Source: Gammaproteobacteria bacterium LSUCC0112 (GTDB taxonomy: Bacteria > Pseudomonadota > Gammaproteobacteria > Pseudomonadales > Pseudohongiellaceae). Taken from it: DNA of 64,000 bases. A program made the translations under genes and the position numbers. Positions 26,793 through 36,175 of this stretch are shown here, piece after piece. The DNA is taken from assembly GCA_004535785.1 (NCBI GenBank), contig SPIB01000002.1, forward strand, positions 448,174 to 512,173, in the 5' to 3' direction. How positions within the stretch are numbered: the first letter of the stretch is position 1; each line of letters begins with the position of its first letter. The notes under the pieces are model-generated. The model saw only the letters and a list, made by a program, of their open reading frames with translations. It did not search any database and was not told the origin of the DNA.

Positions 26793-28031
26793 CTACAACA
26801 GCATTTGCCTGACTTTTTCCAGCGCAACAAACAAACGGTCAATGTCATCAAAGGTGTTATAAAAACTGAAACTGGCTCTCACTGTTCCCGGAATACCATA
26901 TTGTTGCATGATGGGTTGCGCACAGTGATGACCGGTGCGCACCGCAATGCCCTGTTGATCAAGCAGCATTCCGATATCTGAAGGATGCGTACCCTCAATC
27001 ACAAATCCTAACACTGCCGCTTTGCAGGCAGCCGTGCCAACAATTTTCAAGCCGGGTACGGTGGCGGCTTTTTGCGTGGCATAGGCCAGCAACGCATCTT
27101 CGTGGGCGGATAACGCCGCACGGTCTTGTGAATTCAGGTAATCAATCGCAGCTGCCAAACCGATGGCGCCCGCGATATCCGGCGTACCTGCTTCAAACTT
27201 GTAGGGCAACTGATTATAGGTTGTGCCGTCAAAACTGACGGTTTCAATCATTTCGCCGCCGCCTTGATACGGTGGCATCTGCTCTAACAATTCCCTGCGG
27301 CCATACAACACACCAATGCCGGTTGGCCCAAACAACTTGTGACCGGAGAATACATAAAAATCACAGTTCATCGCCTGCACATCAACTGGCCAGTGCGCAA
27401 TGGCCTGAGCGCCGTCGACTAACACTTTTGCACCGACTGCGTGTGCAAGTCTGATCATCTCCTCAACGGGATTGATGGTGCCCAAAGCATTCGAAACCTG
27501 ATTGAAGGCAACCAGTTTGACCCGTGTATCCAACAGTGTGGAGAACGCTGCCATATCAATCGTCCCGGTAGCATCCACCGGCACGGCGACAACGGTTGCA
27601 CCGGTTTTGTCGGCGATCATTTGCCAGGGCACAATATTGGAGTGATGCTCGAGCGCGGACACCAGAATACGATCACCGGCCTCAAGATTGGCACTCCCCC
27701 AACTGGCCGCCACCAGATTAATCGATTCACTGGCCCCACGTGTCCAGATGATCTGTCCGGTACTTTTGGCATTGATAAAATCAGCCACGGTTTTTCGCGC
27801 CGATTCAAATCTGGCGGTCGCCCTGTCACTCAGTGTGTGTGCACCACGATGCACATTGCTATTGTCATGTGTGTAGTAATGCACGATGGCATCAATCACT
27901 GCCTGTGGCTTTTGTGTAGTCGCGGCATTATCCAGATAAACAAGCGGATGCCCATTGATCTGTTGGTTCAGAATCGGGAAATCTGCGCGTACTTTTTCAA
28001 CATCAAACCCAGCCTGATCTGTTGATTTCAA
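26793..28031 (-). CDS. sufS: Cysteine desulfurase SufS
   Basis: A 412-residue group II cysteine desulfurase that removes sulfur from cysteine, giving alanine and an enzyme persulfide. The PLP lysine lies in FSGHKLFGPTGIGVLYG and the catalytic cysteine in VRTGHHCAQPIMQ, the short lobe typical of SufS. Other marks: PLVYLDNAATTQKP, and ASALEHHSN-type segment VSALEHHSNIVPW. It overlaps sufD by four bases (ATGA). Confidence 0.96.
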   Translation of the reverse strand: MKSTDQAGFDVEKVRADFPILNQQINGHPLVYLDNAATTQKPQAVIDAIVHYYTHDNSNVHRGAHTLSDRATARFESARKTVADFINAKSTGQIIWTRGASESINLVAASWGSANLEAGDRILVSALEHHSNIVPWQMIADKTGATVVAVPVDATGTIDMAAFSTLLDTRVKLVAFNQVSNALGTINPVEEMIRLAHAVGAKVLVDGAQAIAHWPVDVQAMNCDFYVFSGHKLFGPTGIGVLYGRRELLEQMPPYQGGGEMIETVSFDGTTYNQLPYKFEAGTPDIAGAIGLAAAIDYLNSQDRAALSAHEDALLAYATQKAATVPGLKIVGTAACKAAVLGFVIEGTHPSDIGMLLDQQGIAVRTGHHCAQPIMQQYGIPGTVRASFSFYNTFDDIDRLFVALEKVRQMLL

Positions 28032-29431
28032 TGGCTGCCCCCCGTCCCAACAGCAGGTTTGATATCACTGATCAGGCTGCGATCCTCCGAAAAACGATTG
28101 CGTAACCAGGTTTCAAGCCAGGTATTGACCGCCTCCAGTGGCTGAGACGCCAGCAGTTCATTAATGAAACCAAAACTTAACAAAGTGTGCGCTTGCGCAG
28201 GACTGATGCCGCGGCTCATCAGATAATACAGAGCTGTTTCATCCAACTGGCTGATGGTGGCGCCATGCGCGCACTTCACGTCATCGGCATAAATTTCGAG
28301 CTCAGGTTTGGTGTTGATTTCGGCTGTATTGGATGTCAACAAATTGCGGTTACTCATTTCCGCCAATGTTTTTTGGGCGTCTTCAAAGATGTGAATACGG
28401 CCATTAAACACCGCTTTGGCTTTATCACCCACGATGCCCCGAAACACCTGCTGACTGGTGCAGTGAGGAACCCGGTGTTCGATGCAGGTATGATAGTCAA
28501 CTTGTTGGTCATGTCTCGCCAGATAAACGCCGTCAAGAATCAGCGAGGCGCCCTGCCCGCAATGATTCATCTGGTAATCAAGGCGTTTGAGTTTACTGCC
28601 CTCGGACACTGTGAAACCGTTATAAGCGCTATCCCGCATTAGATTGATATGCACGGCACCGATGTGGGAAACCGATTCCTGCTCCAGATTCAGACGGGTG
28701 TGATGCAATTGGGCGTTTTGTCCCAACTGGATTTCTGTCATGGCATTCACAAAGTTGTGGCTGGCAACTGATGAATCAGCACTCAGAAAGTGCTCAACCA
28801 ACTGCAGGTTGGCACTTTGTTCCATAACTAGCAGCGTGCGTACATTAGTAACAGCGCTTTGTTGCGGTGAGTTGACATAAACCAGATACACAGGTTTTTC
28901 GAGTATCACGTTGTGCGCAACATGGATCAGCAGTCCATCCTGAGTCCAGGCACTGTTTAACGAGGCGAACAGGTTTCGTCGGGATGCGTCCACGGATCCT
29001 GCTACTTTTCCAAGATAGTTATCGATTATATCCGCCGCCTCAACATCTGCTTGCGAGAAAAGGCTTACGCCTTCAGGCATCATGTCAGACATAGTCGGGT
29101 CAAATACGCCATCAACAAAAATCAGGCGAGTTGCCTGCAACGGGATAAGTTGTTGTTGCAAGAACTCACGCGACAACGTTGCAGGTCCGGCCCACGATGC
29201 GTTTTCATAACTGATTAACGACTGGACAGAGGTATATTTCCAGTGTTCAACTTTTCTGCCGGGCCAGGTAGCCCGTTCAAATTCATGTGAACCTTGTTGG
29301 CGCAAATTTAACAGCGAGCCCGCAGCAGTGCCCGTGATGTTTTGCATCGCAGCCAAGGCCAGCGCATGTTTCTGAAATGGACTTTGGGGCGCTGGAATGG
29401 ATTGCCGACTATTGCTTGTTGGTGCAGACAT
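28028..29431 (-). CDS. sufD: Fe-S assembly scaffold protein SufD
   Basis: A 467-residue SufD, partner of SufB in the SufBC2D scaffold. The N-terminal helical part includes ATWPGRKVEHWKYTSVQSL; the C-terminal right-handed helix includes FRGIVGDKAKAVFNGRIHI and the conserved YADDVKCAHGATISQLDE with the Cys/His pair used at the SufB-SufD interface. It starts two bases after the sufC stop and overlaps sufS, so the genes are translationally linked. Confidence 0.95.
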   Translation of the reverse strand: MSAPTSNSRQSIPAPQSPFQKHALALAAMQNITGTAAGSLLNLRQQGSHEFERATWPGRKVEHWKYTSVQSLISYENASWAGPATLSREFLQQQLIPLQATRLIFVDGVFDPTMSDMMPEGVSLFSQADVEAADIIDNYLGKVAGSVDASRRNLFASLNSAWTQDGLLIHVAHNVILEKPVYLVYVNSPQQSAVTNVRTLLVMEQSANLQLVEHFLSADSSVASHNFVNAMTEIQLGQNAQLHHTRLNLEQESVSHIGAVHINLMRDSAYNGFTVSEGSKLKRLDYQMNHCGQGASLILDGVYLARHDQQVDYHTCIEHRVPHCTSQQVFRGIVGDKAKAVFNGRIHIFEDAQKTLAEMSNRNLLTSNTAEINTKPELEIYADDVKCAHGATISQLDETALYYLMSRGISPAQAHTLLSFGFINELLASQPLEAVNTWLETWLRNRFSEDRSLISDIKPAVGTGGSH

Positions 29432-29433
29432 AG

Positions 29434-30183
29434 TCAGACGCTCTCTTTTTCCAGCCAGCTATAGCCCTTGGCTTCCAGTTCTTTTGCCAGTTCTTTGTCG
29501 CCACTTCGCACAATTTTGCCGTTGGCCAACACGTGTACATAATCAGGCACAATGTAATCCAGCAAGCGCTGATAGTGTGTTACCACAATAAAACTTCGGT
29601 GATTGTCTCGCATGGCATTAACGCCTGCTGCGACAACTTGCAAGGCATCGATGTCCAAACCTGAGTCGGTTTCATCCAGAATGCAAAGACCCGGTTCTAG
29701 CAGCATCATTTGCATAATTTCATTACGCTTTTTTTCGCCACCCGAAAAACCTTCGTTCACGCCGCGTTTCAAAAATGCCGGATCCAGACTGACTTTCTGA
29801 CTGCTTTCACGTGCGAGTTTCATAAAATCAAATGAAGACAGCTCCGGCAAACCCAGGTGTTTACGACGGGCATCGACTGACGCTTTCAGAAACTCCATGT
29901 TGCTGACACCCGGGATTTCGACCGGATATTGAAATGCCAGAAACACACCTTCGCGCGCCCGCTCTTCCACTTCAAGTTCAAACAGATTTTTACCGTTGAA
30001 GGTGACATCACCTGACACCACTTCATATCCGGCACGCCCCGTTAACACATTGCCGAGCGTGCTTTTGCCAGCGCCGTTAGGCCCCATAATAGCGTGTACT
30101 TCACCGGGTTTGATGGTCAGATTCAATCCGTTCAGAATCTGTTTGCCTTCAACTTTGGCAACCAGTTCGTGTATTTCAAGCAT
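29434..30183 (-). CDS. sufC: SUF system ATPase SufC
   Basis: A 249-residue ABC-type ATPase that powers the SufBC2D scaffold. Walker A is GPNGAGKST, the signature segment is GFSGGEKKRNEI, and Walker B with the catalytic acid is LCILDETDSGLDID. The ATG at 30183 is used: GGAA is seven bases upstream and an earlier in-frame start at 30216 lies inside sufB. No membrane partner is expected. Confidence 0.96.
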   Translation of the reverse strand: MLEIHELVAKVEGKQILNGLNLTIKPGEVHAIMGPNGAGKSTLGNVLTGRAGYEVVSGDVTFNGKNLFELEVEERAREGVFLAFQYPVEIPGVSNMEFLKASVDARRKHLGLPELSSFDFMKLARESSQKVSLDPAFLKRGVNEGFSGGEKKRNEIMQMMLLEPGLCILDETDSGLDIDALQVVAAGVNAMRDNHRSFIVVTHYQRLLDYIVPDYVHVLANGKIVRSGDKELAKELEAKGYSWLEKESV

Positions 30184-30208
30184 AATCGTATTCCGTTTTT
30201 TAATGAGA

Positions 30209-31645
30209 CTAACCAACCGAACCTTCGAGACTCACTTCCAGTAGTTTGCCGGCTTCAACCGCAAACTCCATGGGCAGTTCCTTGAACACTTCACGACAGA
30301 AACCGTTCACAATCATCGATACGGCTTTTTCAGCGTCCAAACCGCGTTGCTGACATAAAAACAACTGATCGTCACTGACTTTGGAAGTGGTAGCCTCATG
30401 CTCAATCACTGCAGAAGCATTTTTGGTTTCGATATAGGGGAATGTGTGCGCGCCACAACGATCACCAATCAATAGCGAATCGCACTGTGTATAGTTACGT
30501 GCACCCTCCGCCGTTGGATTGATACGAACCAAGCCACGGTAGGCACTGTTACTACGCCCAGCAGAAATACCTTTGGCGACGATGGTAGATCGCGTGTTTT
30601 TGCCAAGATGAATCATCTTGGTACCTGTGTCGGCTTGCTGAAAATTATTGGTCAAAGCGACCGAATAAAATTCACCAACACTGTTGTCACCTTTCAGAAT
30701 ACAGCTGGGGTATTTCCATGTGACGGCAGACCCGGTTTCAACTTGTGTCCACGAGATGCGCGCGTTTTTATGGGCTACTCCGCGTTTGGTTACAAAGTTA
30801 TATATGCCCCCTTTGCCGTCTTTATCGCCGGGGTACCAGTTCTGCACGGTGGAGTATTTGATTTGCGCATCATCCAGTGCTACCAGTTCAACTACCGCAG
30901 CATGCAACTGATTTTCATCACGCATGGGCGCGGTGCAGCCTTCCAGATAACTGACGTGTGAACCTTCGTCAGCAATAATCAAGGTGCGTTCAAATTGTCC
31001 GGTGTTTAACTCGTTGATACGAAAATATGTCGACAGTTCCATCGGGCAACGCACGCCTTTGGGGATATACACAAAGGAACCGTCTGAAAATACCGCTGAA
31101 TTGAGCGCTGCATAAAAATTGTCTTTTTGCGGCACAACGGAGCCCATGTATTTTTTGACCAGCTCCGGGTATTCACGAATGGCGTCACTGATGGGACAGA
31201 AGATAACACCGACTTCTCGCAGTTTTTCACGGAAAGTGGTGACCACCGACACGGAGTCAAAGACGACATCCATCGCCACGCCGGCCAGTGCGGCTTGCTC
31301 GTGCAAAGGAATGCCCAATTTTTCGTAGGTCGCGATCAACTCAGGATCTACTTCATCCAGGCTCTTTGGGCGATCCTTCATACTTTTAGGGGCGCTGTAA
31401 TACGAGATCGACTTAAAATCAATCTCCGGATAATGCACGTGCGCCCAGGTGGGCTCGGCCATGTCCCGCCAGGCACGGAAGGCTTTCAGGCGCCAGTCCA
31501 GCATCCACTCCGGCTCCTGCTTCTGTGCAGAAATAAATCGCACAGTGTCTTCATCCAGACCAGGGGCCAGCGTGTCAGACTCAATCGCCGAGTGAAAACC
31601 GGCAGCATATTCCTTGCGGATCAGGCTTTCGACTTGTTCACTCAT
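30209..31645 (-). CDS. sufB: Fe-S assembly scaffold protein SufB
   Basis: A 478-residue SufB, the principal cluster-building subunit. Characteristic segments include [64 protein letters not shown] and [24 protein letters not shown]. It is the first gene of the operon, with GAGGTACATC before the ATG and a promoter overlapping an IscR-type site 31 to 57 bases upstream. No iscR or sufR lies in the window. Confidence 0.96.
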   Translation of the reverse strand: MSEQVESLIRKEYAAGFHSAIESDTLAPGLDEDTVRFISAQKQEPEWMLDWRLKAFRAWRDMAEPTWAHVHYPEIDFKSISYYSAPKSMKDRPKSLDEVDPELIATYEKLGIPLHEQAALAGVAMDVVFDSVSVVTTFREKLREVGVIFCPISDAIREYPELVKKYMGSVVPQKDNFYAALNSAVFSDGSFVYIPKGVRCPMELSTYFRINELNTGQFERTLIIADEGSHVSYLEGCTAPMRDENQLHAAVVELVALDDAQIKYSTVQNWYPGDKDGKGGIYNFVTKRGVAHKNARISWTQVETGSAVTWKYPSCILKGDNSVGEFYSVALTNNFQQADTGTKMIHLGKNTRSTIVAKGISAGRSNSAYRGLVRINPTAEGARNYTQCDSLLIGDRCGAHTFPYIETKNASAVIEHEATTSKVSDDQLFLCQQRGLDAEKAVSMIVNGFCREVFKELPMEFAVEAGKLLEVSLEGSVG

Positions 31646-31668
31646 GATGTACCTCGTAAATGACGCGA

Positions 31669-31701
31669 ATTATTAATTATCCGACTAATTTAGTCAACTA
31701 T
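31669..31701 (-). promoter_or_regulatory. suf operon promoter overlapping an IscR type 1 site
   Basis: The minus strand at 31701-31677 follows the IscR type 1 pattern: ATA-GTT-GACTA-AAT-TAGTC-GGA-TAA, matching ATAsyyGACTrwwwyAGTCrrsTAT at nearly all defined positions. Its GACT half is part of a -35 TTGACT (31697-31692); 17 bases on lies AATAAT (31674-31669) as the -10. Holo-IscR bound here would repress suf when clusters are plentiful. Confidence 0.75.
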
Positions 31702-31722
31702 TATACCGGTCTCTGCGAACGC

Positions 31723-33171
31723 TCACTGGACAGGCTCGATAGTATAACAAGGATTGTACGACTCTCTGATCAGCTTCATTCGCCCGGCATCAACAAACTC
31801 TCGCAAGAGTTGATCCATAGCACTCATCATGGCTTGATCTCCGCGCAGCACAAATGGGCCATGCTCGCGCACCAGACGCACTCCCTTCTCCTTCACATTA
31901 CCGGCCACGATACCTGAGAATGCACGCCGCAGATTCACGACCAACTCCGAGGTCGGCAGGTCCTTGGATAGTTGCAGAGCGGCCATATTTTTATGATTAA
32001 CGTCAAACGGCGACTTCATTTCTTCCGGGATATGCAACAACCAGCTGTAGTAATAAGCATCTCGAGTCTTGCGTCGACTGTCGCTGACACGCGCCATCCC
32101 CTTTTTCATCATTTTGGCCACGCTTGTCGGGTCATCCTCAACAATCTTGTAATAGCGTCGGACCTCCTCGCCTAATGTGTCTACCAGAAAACGGTCGATG
32201 CGCTGGAAATAGCCATTACTACAGGCCGGTGCAGCAAACACGACGGGCAAGTAGATGTCAGCGTTGCGTGGATCCATCAGGGTGCCGAGCAAAAACAAAA
32301 TCTCTTCAAGCGTGCCTGCGCCGCCCGGAAATACAATGATGCCGTGTGCGACGCGCACAAAGGCTTCCAGTCGCTTTTCAATATCCGGCATCACAACGAG
32401 GTGGTTCACGATAGGGTTGGGTGATTCTGCAGCAATAATACCCGGCTCACTGATACCAATATAACGACCTTTACCGAGACGCTGCTTGGAGTGGCCAATG
32501 GTTGCACCTTTCATGGGGCCTTTCATTGCACCAGGCCCGCAGCCGGTGCAGATATCCAAACCGCGCAGGCCTAGCTGATAACCAACAGCCTTGCTGTAGT
32601 CATATTCTTCTCTGCTGATTGCGTGGCCGCCCCAGCACACTATCAAGTCAGGCAACATCCTCGGCTGCAACAGGCCAGCATTTCGCAGCACATCAAACAC
32701 GAGGTTTTTAGTGGCATCGGCCTGTGCATTGACACTGGAATTGACCCGAATGCTCTCGAAATCCCCATCACTCCTGGGTTCTGCGTTGTCTTGCGGGCGG
32801 TAAAGTTCACTGGAGACAAACACAATGTCTCGCAGCACCGCGAATAGATGCTCGCGCACACCATTGATGATGACACCGTCAACAAACGCGCACGCAGGTG
32901 CGTTTTTCAGGCGCAGCTTTATACCTCTGGTGCGTTGCACGATTTCGATACTGAAATCCGGATAACGACTATAGACCTCGTCTGCGCTGTCAAATGAGTC
33001 ATCGCAATTGAGCACCGCGAGGGCGCATCGCCTGAACAGTTCGTATACTTCGCCATGACCAATTTTGCGTAAACGCTCTACCTCAAATTGCGACAGGAGT
33101 TCCATACTGCCACTCGGGCTGATGGATGCATCGACAACGGACGCGCGACAACTGGTTACTGTTTCGGACAT
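31723..33171 (-). CDS. ppnN: Nucleotide 5'-monophosphate nucleosidase PpnN
   Basis: A 482-residue PpnN/YgdH protein, which cleaves nucleoside monophosphates (chiefly GMP/IMP type) to base and ribose 5-phosphate and is a (p)ppGpp target in E. coli. The central LOG/Rossmann domain shows CWGGHAISREEYDY, TGCGPGAMKGPMKGATIGH and the PGGAGTLEEIL motif that carries the catalytic Glu. N- and C-terminal extensions correspond to the DUF4478 and DUF3412 parts of the long PpnN type. The ATG at 33171 has AAGGGGG eight bases upstream; earlier codons lack a start. Confidence 0.93.
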   Translation of the reverse strand: MSETVTSCRASVVDASISPSGSMELLSQFEVERLRKIGHGEVYELFRRCALAVLNCDDSFDSADEVYSRYPDFSIEIVQRTRGIKLRLKNAPACAFVDGVIINGVREHLFAVLRDIVFVSSELYRPQDNAEPRSDGDFESIRVNSSVNAQADATKNLVFDVLRNAGLLQPRMLPDLIVCWGGHAISREEYDYSKAVGYQLGLRGLDICTGCGPGAMKGPMKGATIGHSKQRLGKGRYIGISEPGIIAAESPNPIVNHLVVMPDIEKRLEAFVRVAHGIIVFPGGAGTLEEILFLLGTLMDPRNADIYLPVVFAAPACSNGYFQRIDRFLVDTLGEEVRRYYKIVEDDPTSVAKMMKKGMARVSDSRRKTRDAYYYSWLLHIPEEMKSPFDVNHKNMAALQLSKDLPTSELVVNLRRAFSGIVAGNVKEKGVRLVREHGPFVLRGDQAMMSAMDQLLREFVDAGRMKLIRESYNPCYTIEPVQ

Positions 33172-33266
33172 TAACACGACCCCCTTTACTGAATCCTTCA
33201 AGAGGATTTGATGTATCCTGAGCTTGATTCCGCTACAATCGCGGCCTTCAGCGCAGGAGAACGCTT

Positions 33267-33653
33267 ATGAGCACGGAAAACCAATTCCCCGCCACCCTTG
33301 GGGAGAACGAAGACGCCAATTATGAACTGTTTATTGATCAGGTACAGCAAACAGGTCAGGTTTGGGGATTATACGGTGATGACGGCTGGGCAATCTGCCC
33401 GTCAGTTGAATTTGAAGACACAGAAGTTTTCCCATTCTGGTCGGACGAACGTTACGCCGCAGCACTTTGCACAGAAGAGTGGAAAACCTACGCACCCAGA
33501 GCGATCACGCTGGAAGACTTCATGAGCGAGTGGTTACCCGGTATACATGAAGACAATGCGATGGTCGGACCCAATTGGGATCTGGAGATGAGCGGTCTCG
33601 AGTTGGAGCCTGCCGACGTCGCCCAGATGTTGTCACCGGAAACCAACGATTGA
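33267..33653 (+). CDS. DUF2750 domain protein
   Basis: A 128-residue acidic cytosolic protein. The DUF2750 core is visible as YELFIDQVQQTGQVWGLYGDDGWAICPSVEFEDTEVFPFWSDERYAA. A SD AGGAG lies about eight bases before the ATG, and TACAAT in the upstream region is a plausible -10. No function is known for the family. It is divergent from ppnN and converges on the 3-hydroxyacyl-CoA dehydrogenase gene, from which it is separated by a shared hairpin. Confidence 0.82.
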   Translation: MSTENQFPATLGENEDANYELFIDQVQQTGQVWGLYGDDGWAICPSVEFEDTEVFPFWSDERYAAALCTEEWKTYAPRAITLEDFMSEWLPGIHEDNAMVGPNWDLEMSGLELEPADVAQMLSPETND

Positions 33654-33672
33654 TCTGTGAATTGGTGACGTG

Positions 33673-33703
33673 ATGCCGATCTGAACAGTGCTCAGACCGG
33701 CAT
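33673..33703. terminator. Shared hairpin between convergent DUF2750 and hydroxyacyl-CoA dehydrogenase genes
   Basis: ATGCCGATCTGA (33673-33684) and TCAGACCGGCAT (33692-33703) form a 12-bp stem with one mismatch and a 7-base loop ACAGTGC. Its place between two converging stops suggests a bidirectional terminator; U-tracts are weak. Confidence 0.6.
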
Positions 33704-33710
33704 TCCTGCG

Positions 33711-34586
33711 TCAGCTCTTTTTGCTGTAGTCGTACCAGCCTTTGCCGGTTTTTTCGCCAAACTCGCCCTTCATGTAATGCTCAACCAGTCGCGGATTGGG
33801 CAGATCAGCCGGATTCCCGGTATCACGAAACTTCTCCATCCGCATGATGTAGCTTAAATCAAGGCCGGTAAGATCATTCAAACGGAAGGGTCCCATGGGG
33901 TGACCTGCCCCATAGACACACGCGTTATCAATATCTTCAACGTCGGCAACGCCCATTTCCAGCAACCACATGGCTTCTTTTGAAATGGCCGCAAAAATGC
34001 GGTTAAGCAGAAATCCATCCACTTCCTTTTTAAGCAAAACAGGCACCTTTTGCATCACTTTACTGAGTTGCATGGTGAGTTCTGCTGTTTCATCCGAGAC
34101 GTGTGGTCCTTTGACGACCTCAACAAGTTTCATCACCAGTGCCGGATTAAAGAAGTGCATATTGACAACTTTGTCCTGACGCTGGGTGGCATCAGCTATT
34201 TTGGAGCTGACAATCGCAGAACTATTGGTAGCTAGAATGCAGTGCGCAGGCGCAATACGATCCAGGTCCGCGAAAATTTTGCGCTTGAGTGACAGCACCT
34301 CAGTGGCTGCTTCGATGACAAAATCCGCATCACCCGCCGCAGCCTGCAGAGAATCAACAAAACGGATGTTGTCACGTGCTTGTTTTGCCTGATCTGCCGT
34401 CAGCCGGCCCTTTTCAACACGCCCGGGCAAATACGAATCTACAAAGTCGTTGGCTCTTTTTAATGTCTCGGCATTTACATCAAAGCACTTGACGTTAAAG
34501 CCACAAATTGCCGCCTGCAGTGCAATTTGATGCCCCATATTGCCAGCGCCGACCACACAGATATTGCGTATTTCTTCAAATTTCAT
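33711..34586 (-). CDS. 3-hydroxyacyl-CoA dehydrogenase family protein
   Basis: A 291-residue NAD-dependent dehydrogenase of the short monofunctional type (3-hydroxybutyryl-CoA-like). The N-terminal Rossmann motif is VVGAGNMGHQIALQAA, catalytic segments are ATNSSAIVSSKIA, VVNMHFFNPALVMKLVEVV (His of the His-Glu dyad) and the C-terminal helical domain shows DGFLLNRIFAAISKEAMWLLEMGVA. It ends with GKGWYDYSKK, as in this family. AGGAAT precedes the ATG. It stands alone; substrate chain length cannot be read from sequence. Confidence 0.9.
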   Translation of the reverse strand: MKFEEIRNICVVGAGNMGHQIALQAAICGFNVKCFDVNAETLKRANDFVDSYLPGRVEKGRLTADQAKQARDNIRFVDSLQAAAGDADFVIEAATEVLSLKRKIFADLDRIAPAHCILATNSSAIVSSKIADATQRQDKVVNMHFFNPALVMKLVEVVKGPHVSDETAELTMQLSKVMQKVPVLLKKEVDGFLLNRIFAAISKEAMWLLEMGVADVEDIDNACVYGAGHPMGPFRLNDLTGLDLSYIMRMEKFRDTGNPADLPNPRLVEHYMKGEFGEKTGKGWYDYSKKS

Positions 34587-34728
34587 GGTTATTCCTGCTG
34601 TCCCTAAGAGAGATGGTTAATGTATCAAACGTTTTCCCAGACCCGTATTGTGCTTGAAAATGGTGATAAATCCAGCTCTGAGTACATCCATTTACTGGAA
34701 TTGACAGTATTAAAGATATAGCGCTTAA

Positions 34729-35847
34729 ATGAATTTCAAATGCAGTTCGGAGCAAATGACCGTGTCGGTTTGCCAATCCCTGAAAACTGTTAAACGACTG
34801 ACGTCGAATACGCTGTTTTTTGCATTGGGGATGCTGCTGATGATCAATCCATCGGTGGCGGATCAATTACCCGCGACGGGCTGTAACACTGTCTCCCTTG
34901 ACCGATTATCGACGTTGCAGGCTACTGCCCGGCAACTTCACAACCTCGGACAGTTTGATCAGGCATTGTCGACTTACAATGAGCTGTTTCTCGCCGTTCG
35001 TTTAAATGATGGGCTGTTTTCAGAACAGCAATTGCCGGTACTTGACCGGCTACTTGCTGTGAATATTGATTTGAGCGCCTGGGACAGCCTGAATCAGTAT
35101 CTTAACTACCACGAGTGGCTGACTCATCGATTATTCAGCAAAAATCCGGTTGCCTTGGCTGAGCAGTTGCAGGTCAATTCCCAGCACAGGCATAACGCAG
35201 CAAATCGGCTTGAGGGACCGCAAAGAAGTTGGCACCTTGTGCAGGCCAGAACGCAGTTATGGCGTGCGGTGAGCGCACTCGAAACACTGCCTGATGAGGC
35301 CGATCGACTGCCGCCTTTATGGCTAAAAATTGCCAATTTTCATTATGAATTAACCCATGATAGCCAACGCTGGTTAACCAGTTTTGAGAACCGCACCGAT
35401 GAACCTGTCATGATCAGCGGCTGGGCGCTGGGCGGCGATGAGGTCGAGCAGCGCAGTTATGAAATAGGCGCTGAGTTATTGCAAAAAATCTCGACTTACT
35501 ACAGGTCACGGGAATTACCCCCGGAAATTGACAGATATTTCAGTGAAGCAACATTGATCAGCCTGCAAGGTGATTGGGAGCTGTTGTTCGATCAACCACA
35601 ACGGGCGAAGCAGTTTTATCGTGAGGCGCTGAGTATCGCATCCCGGTCATCATGTGCTGTTGACATCCGGGAAGCGCTTTTTGGACAGACAGTCTTACTA
35701 CCAGTGACTGACCTTGGCCTTGGCCGTTCGTCTTGTTCAGAAACAAGTCTGAATGCAGCTGACATCCCGGTCGGTCTGCTATTCGACAATACAGAGACTA
35801 ATCGGTATCGACCACACTGGAGAACGCTGGAGGATCTTGATGAATAA
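34729..35847 (+). CDS. Exported protein of unknown function with TPR-like helices
   Basis: A 372-residue protein I do not recognise. A signal peptide (about 20-44 from the first ATG, LFFALGMLLMINPSVAD) leads into a helical region (RLSTLQATARQLHNLGQFDQALSTYNELFLAV) that looks like a TPR hairpin, and later AKQFYREALSIAS. It is rich in Leu, Gln and Trp. The ATG at 34756 with CGGAG before it is an alternative start and would also keep the signal. It overlaps the following small lipoprotein gene by eight bases, suggesting that the two work together. Confidence 0.6.
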   Translation: MNFKCSSEQMTVSVCQSLKTVKRLTSNTLFFALGMLLMINPSVADQLPATGCNTVSLDRLSTLQATARQLHNLGQFDQALSTYNELFLAVRLNDGLFSEQQLPVLDRLLAVNIDLSAWDSLNQYLNYHEWLTHRLFSKNPVALAEQLQVNSQHRHNAANRLEGPQRSWHLVQARTQLWRAVSALETLPDEADRLPPLWLKIANFHYELTHDSQRWLTSFENRTDEPVMISGWALGGDEVEQRSYEIGAELLQKISTYYRSRELPPEIDRYFSEATLISLQGDWELLFDQPQRAKQFYREALSIASRSSCAVDIREALFGQTVLLPVTDLGLGRSSCSETSLNAADIPVGLLFDNTETNRYRPHWRTLEDLDE

Positions 35848-36145
35848 CAGTCAGTTACATAGATCACTTAAGGCTTTGAGATTGCCAGCAATATTGTTGG
35901 CAATCAGTGCTGCGGTCAGCGCATGTATCACTGCGGAGGAAGCCCTCCAGCGACAGGCGGGTCGAATGCCCACACCTGCTGAAGTAGAGCAATACAACGC
36001 CTCAGTCGCGCCGGAAGAACGCATTGTCTGCCGAAACGAAATCCCGGTCGGTAGCAATATTCCAGTACGCAAGTGCCGCTTGATGAACGATATCGATGAA
36101 ACCTCAACATTCCATCGGGAACAGTTGCGTCGAGCACTACGCTAG
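35840..36145 (+). CDS. Small lipoprotein of unknown function
   Basis: A 101-residue protein starting at ATG 35840 with GGAGG seven bases before it. The N-terminus (RLPAILLAISAAVSAC) ends in a lipobox-like VSAC with Cys at about residue 29. The mature part EEALQRQAGRMPTPAEVEQYNASVAPEERIVCRNEIPVGSNIPVRKCR contains a Cys pair (IVCRNEIPVGS..VRKC), a pattern seen in small secreted proteins of marine gammaproteobacteria, but I assign no function. It overlaps the upstream TPR-like gene. Its stop lies in the loop of a hairpin (36129-36153). Confidence 0.65.
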   Translation: MNNSQLHRSLKALRLPAILLAISAAVSACITAEEALQRQAGRMPTPAEVEQYNASVAPEERIVCRNEIPVGSNIPVRKCRLMNDIDETSTFHREQLRRALR

Positions 36146-36153
36146 CGCTCGAC
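36129..36153. terminator. Hairpin enclosing the stop codon of the small lipoprotein gene
   Basis: GTCGAGC (36129-36135) and GCTCGAC (36147-36153) are exact reverse complements around an 11-base loop that contains the TAG stop (36143-36145). It lies 23 bases from the end of the converging DUF6351 gene. No U-tract; termination role is inferred. Confidence 0.4.
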
Positions 36154-36175
36154 CCCCTCGTGATTGCCAGAGAAG

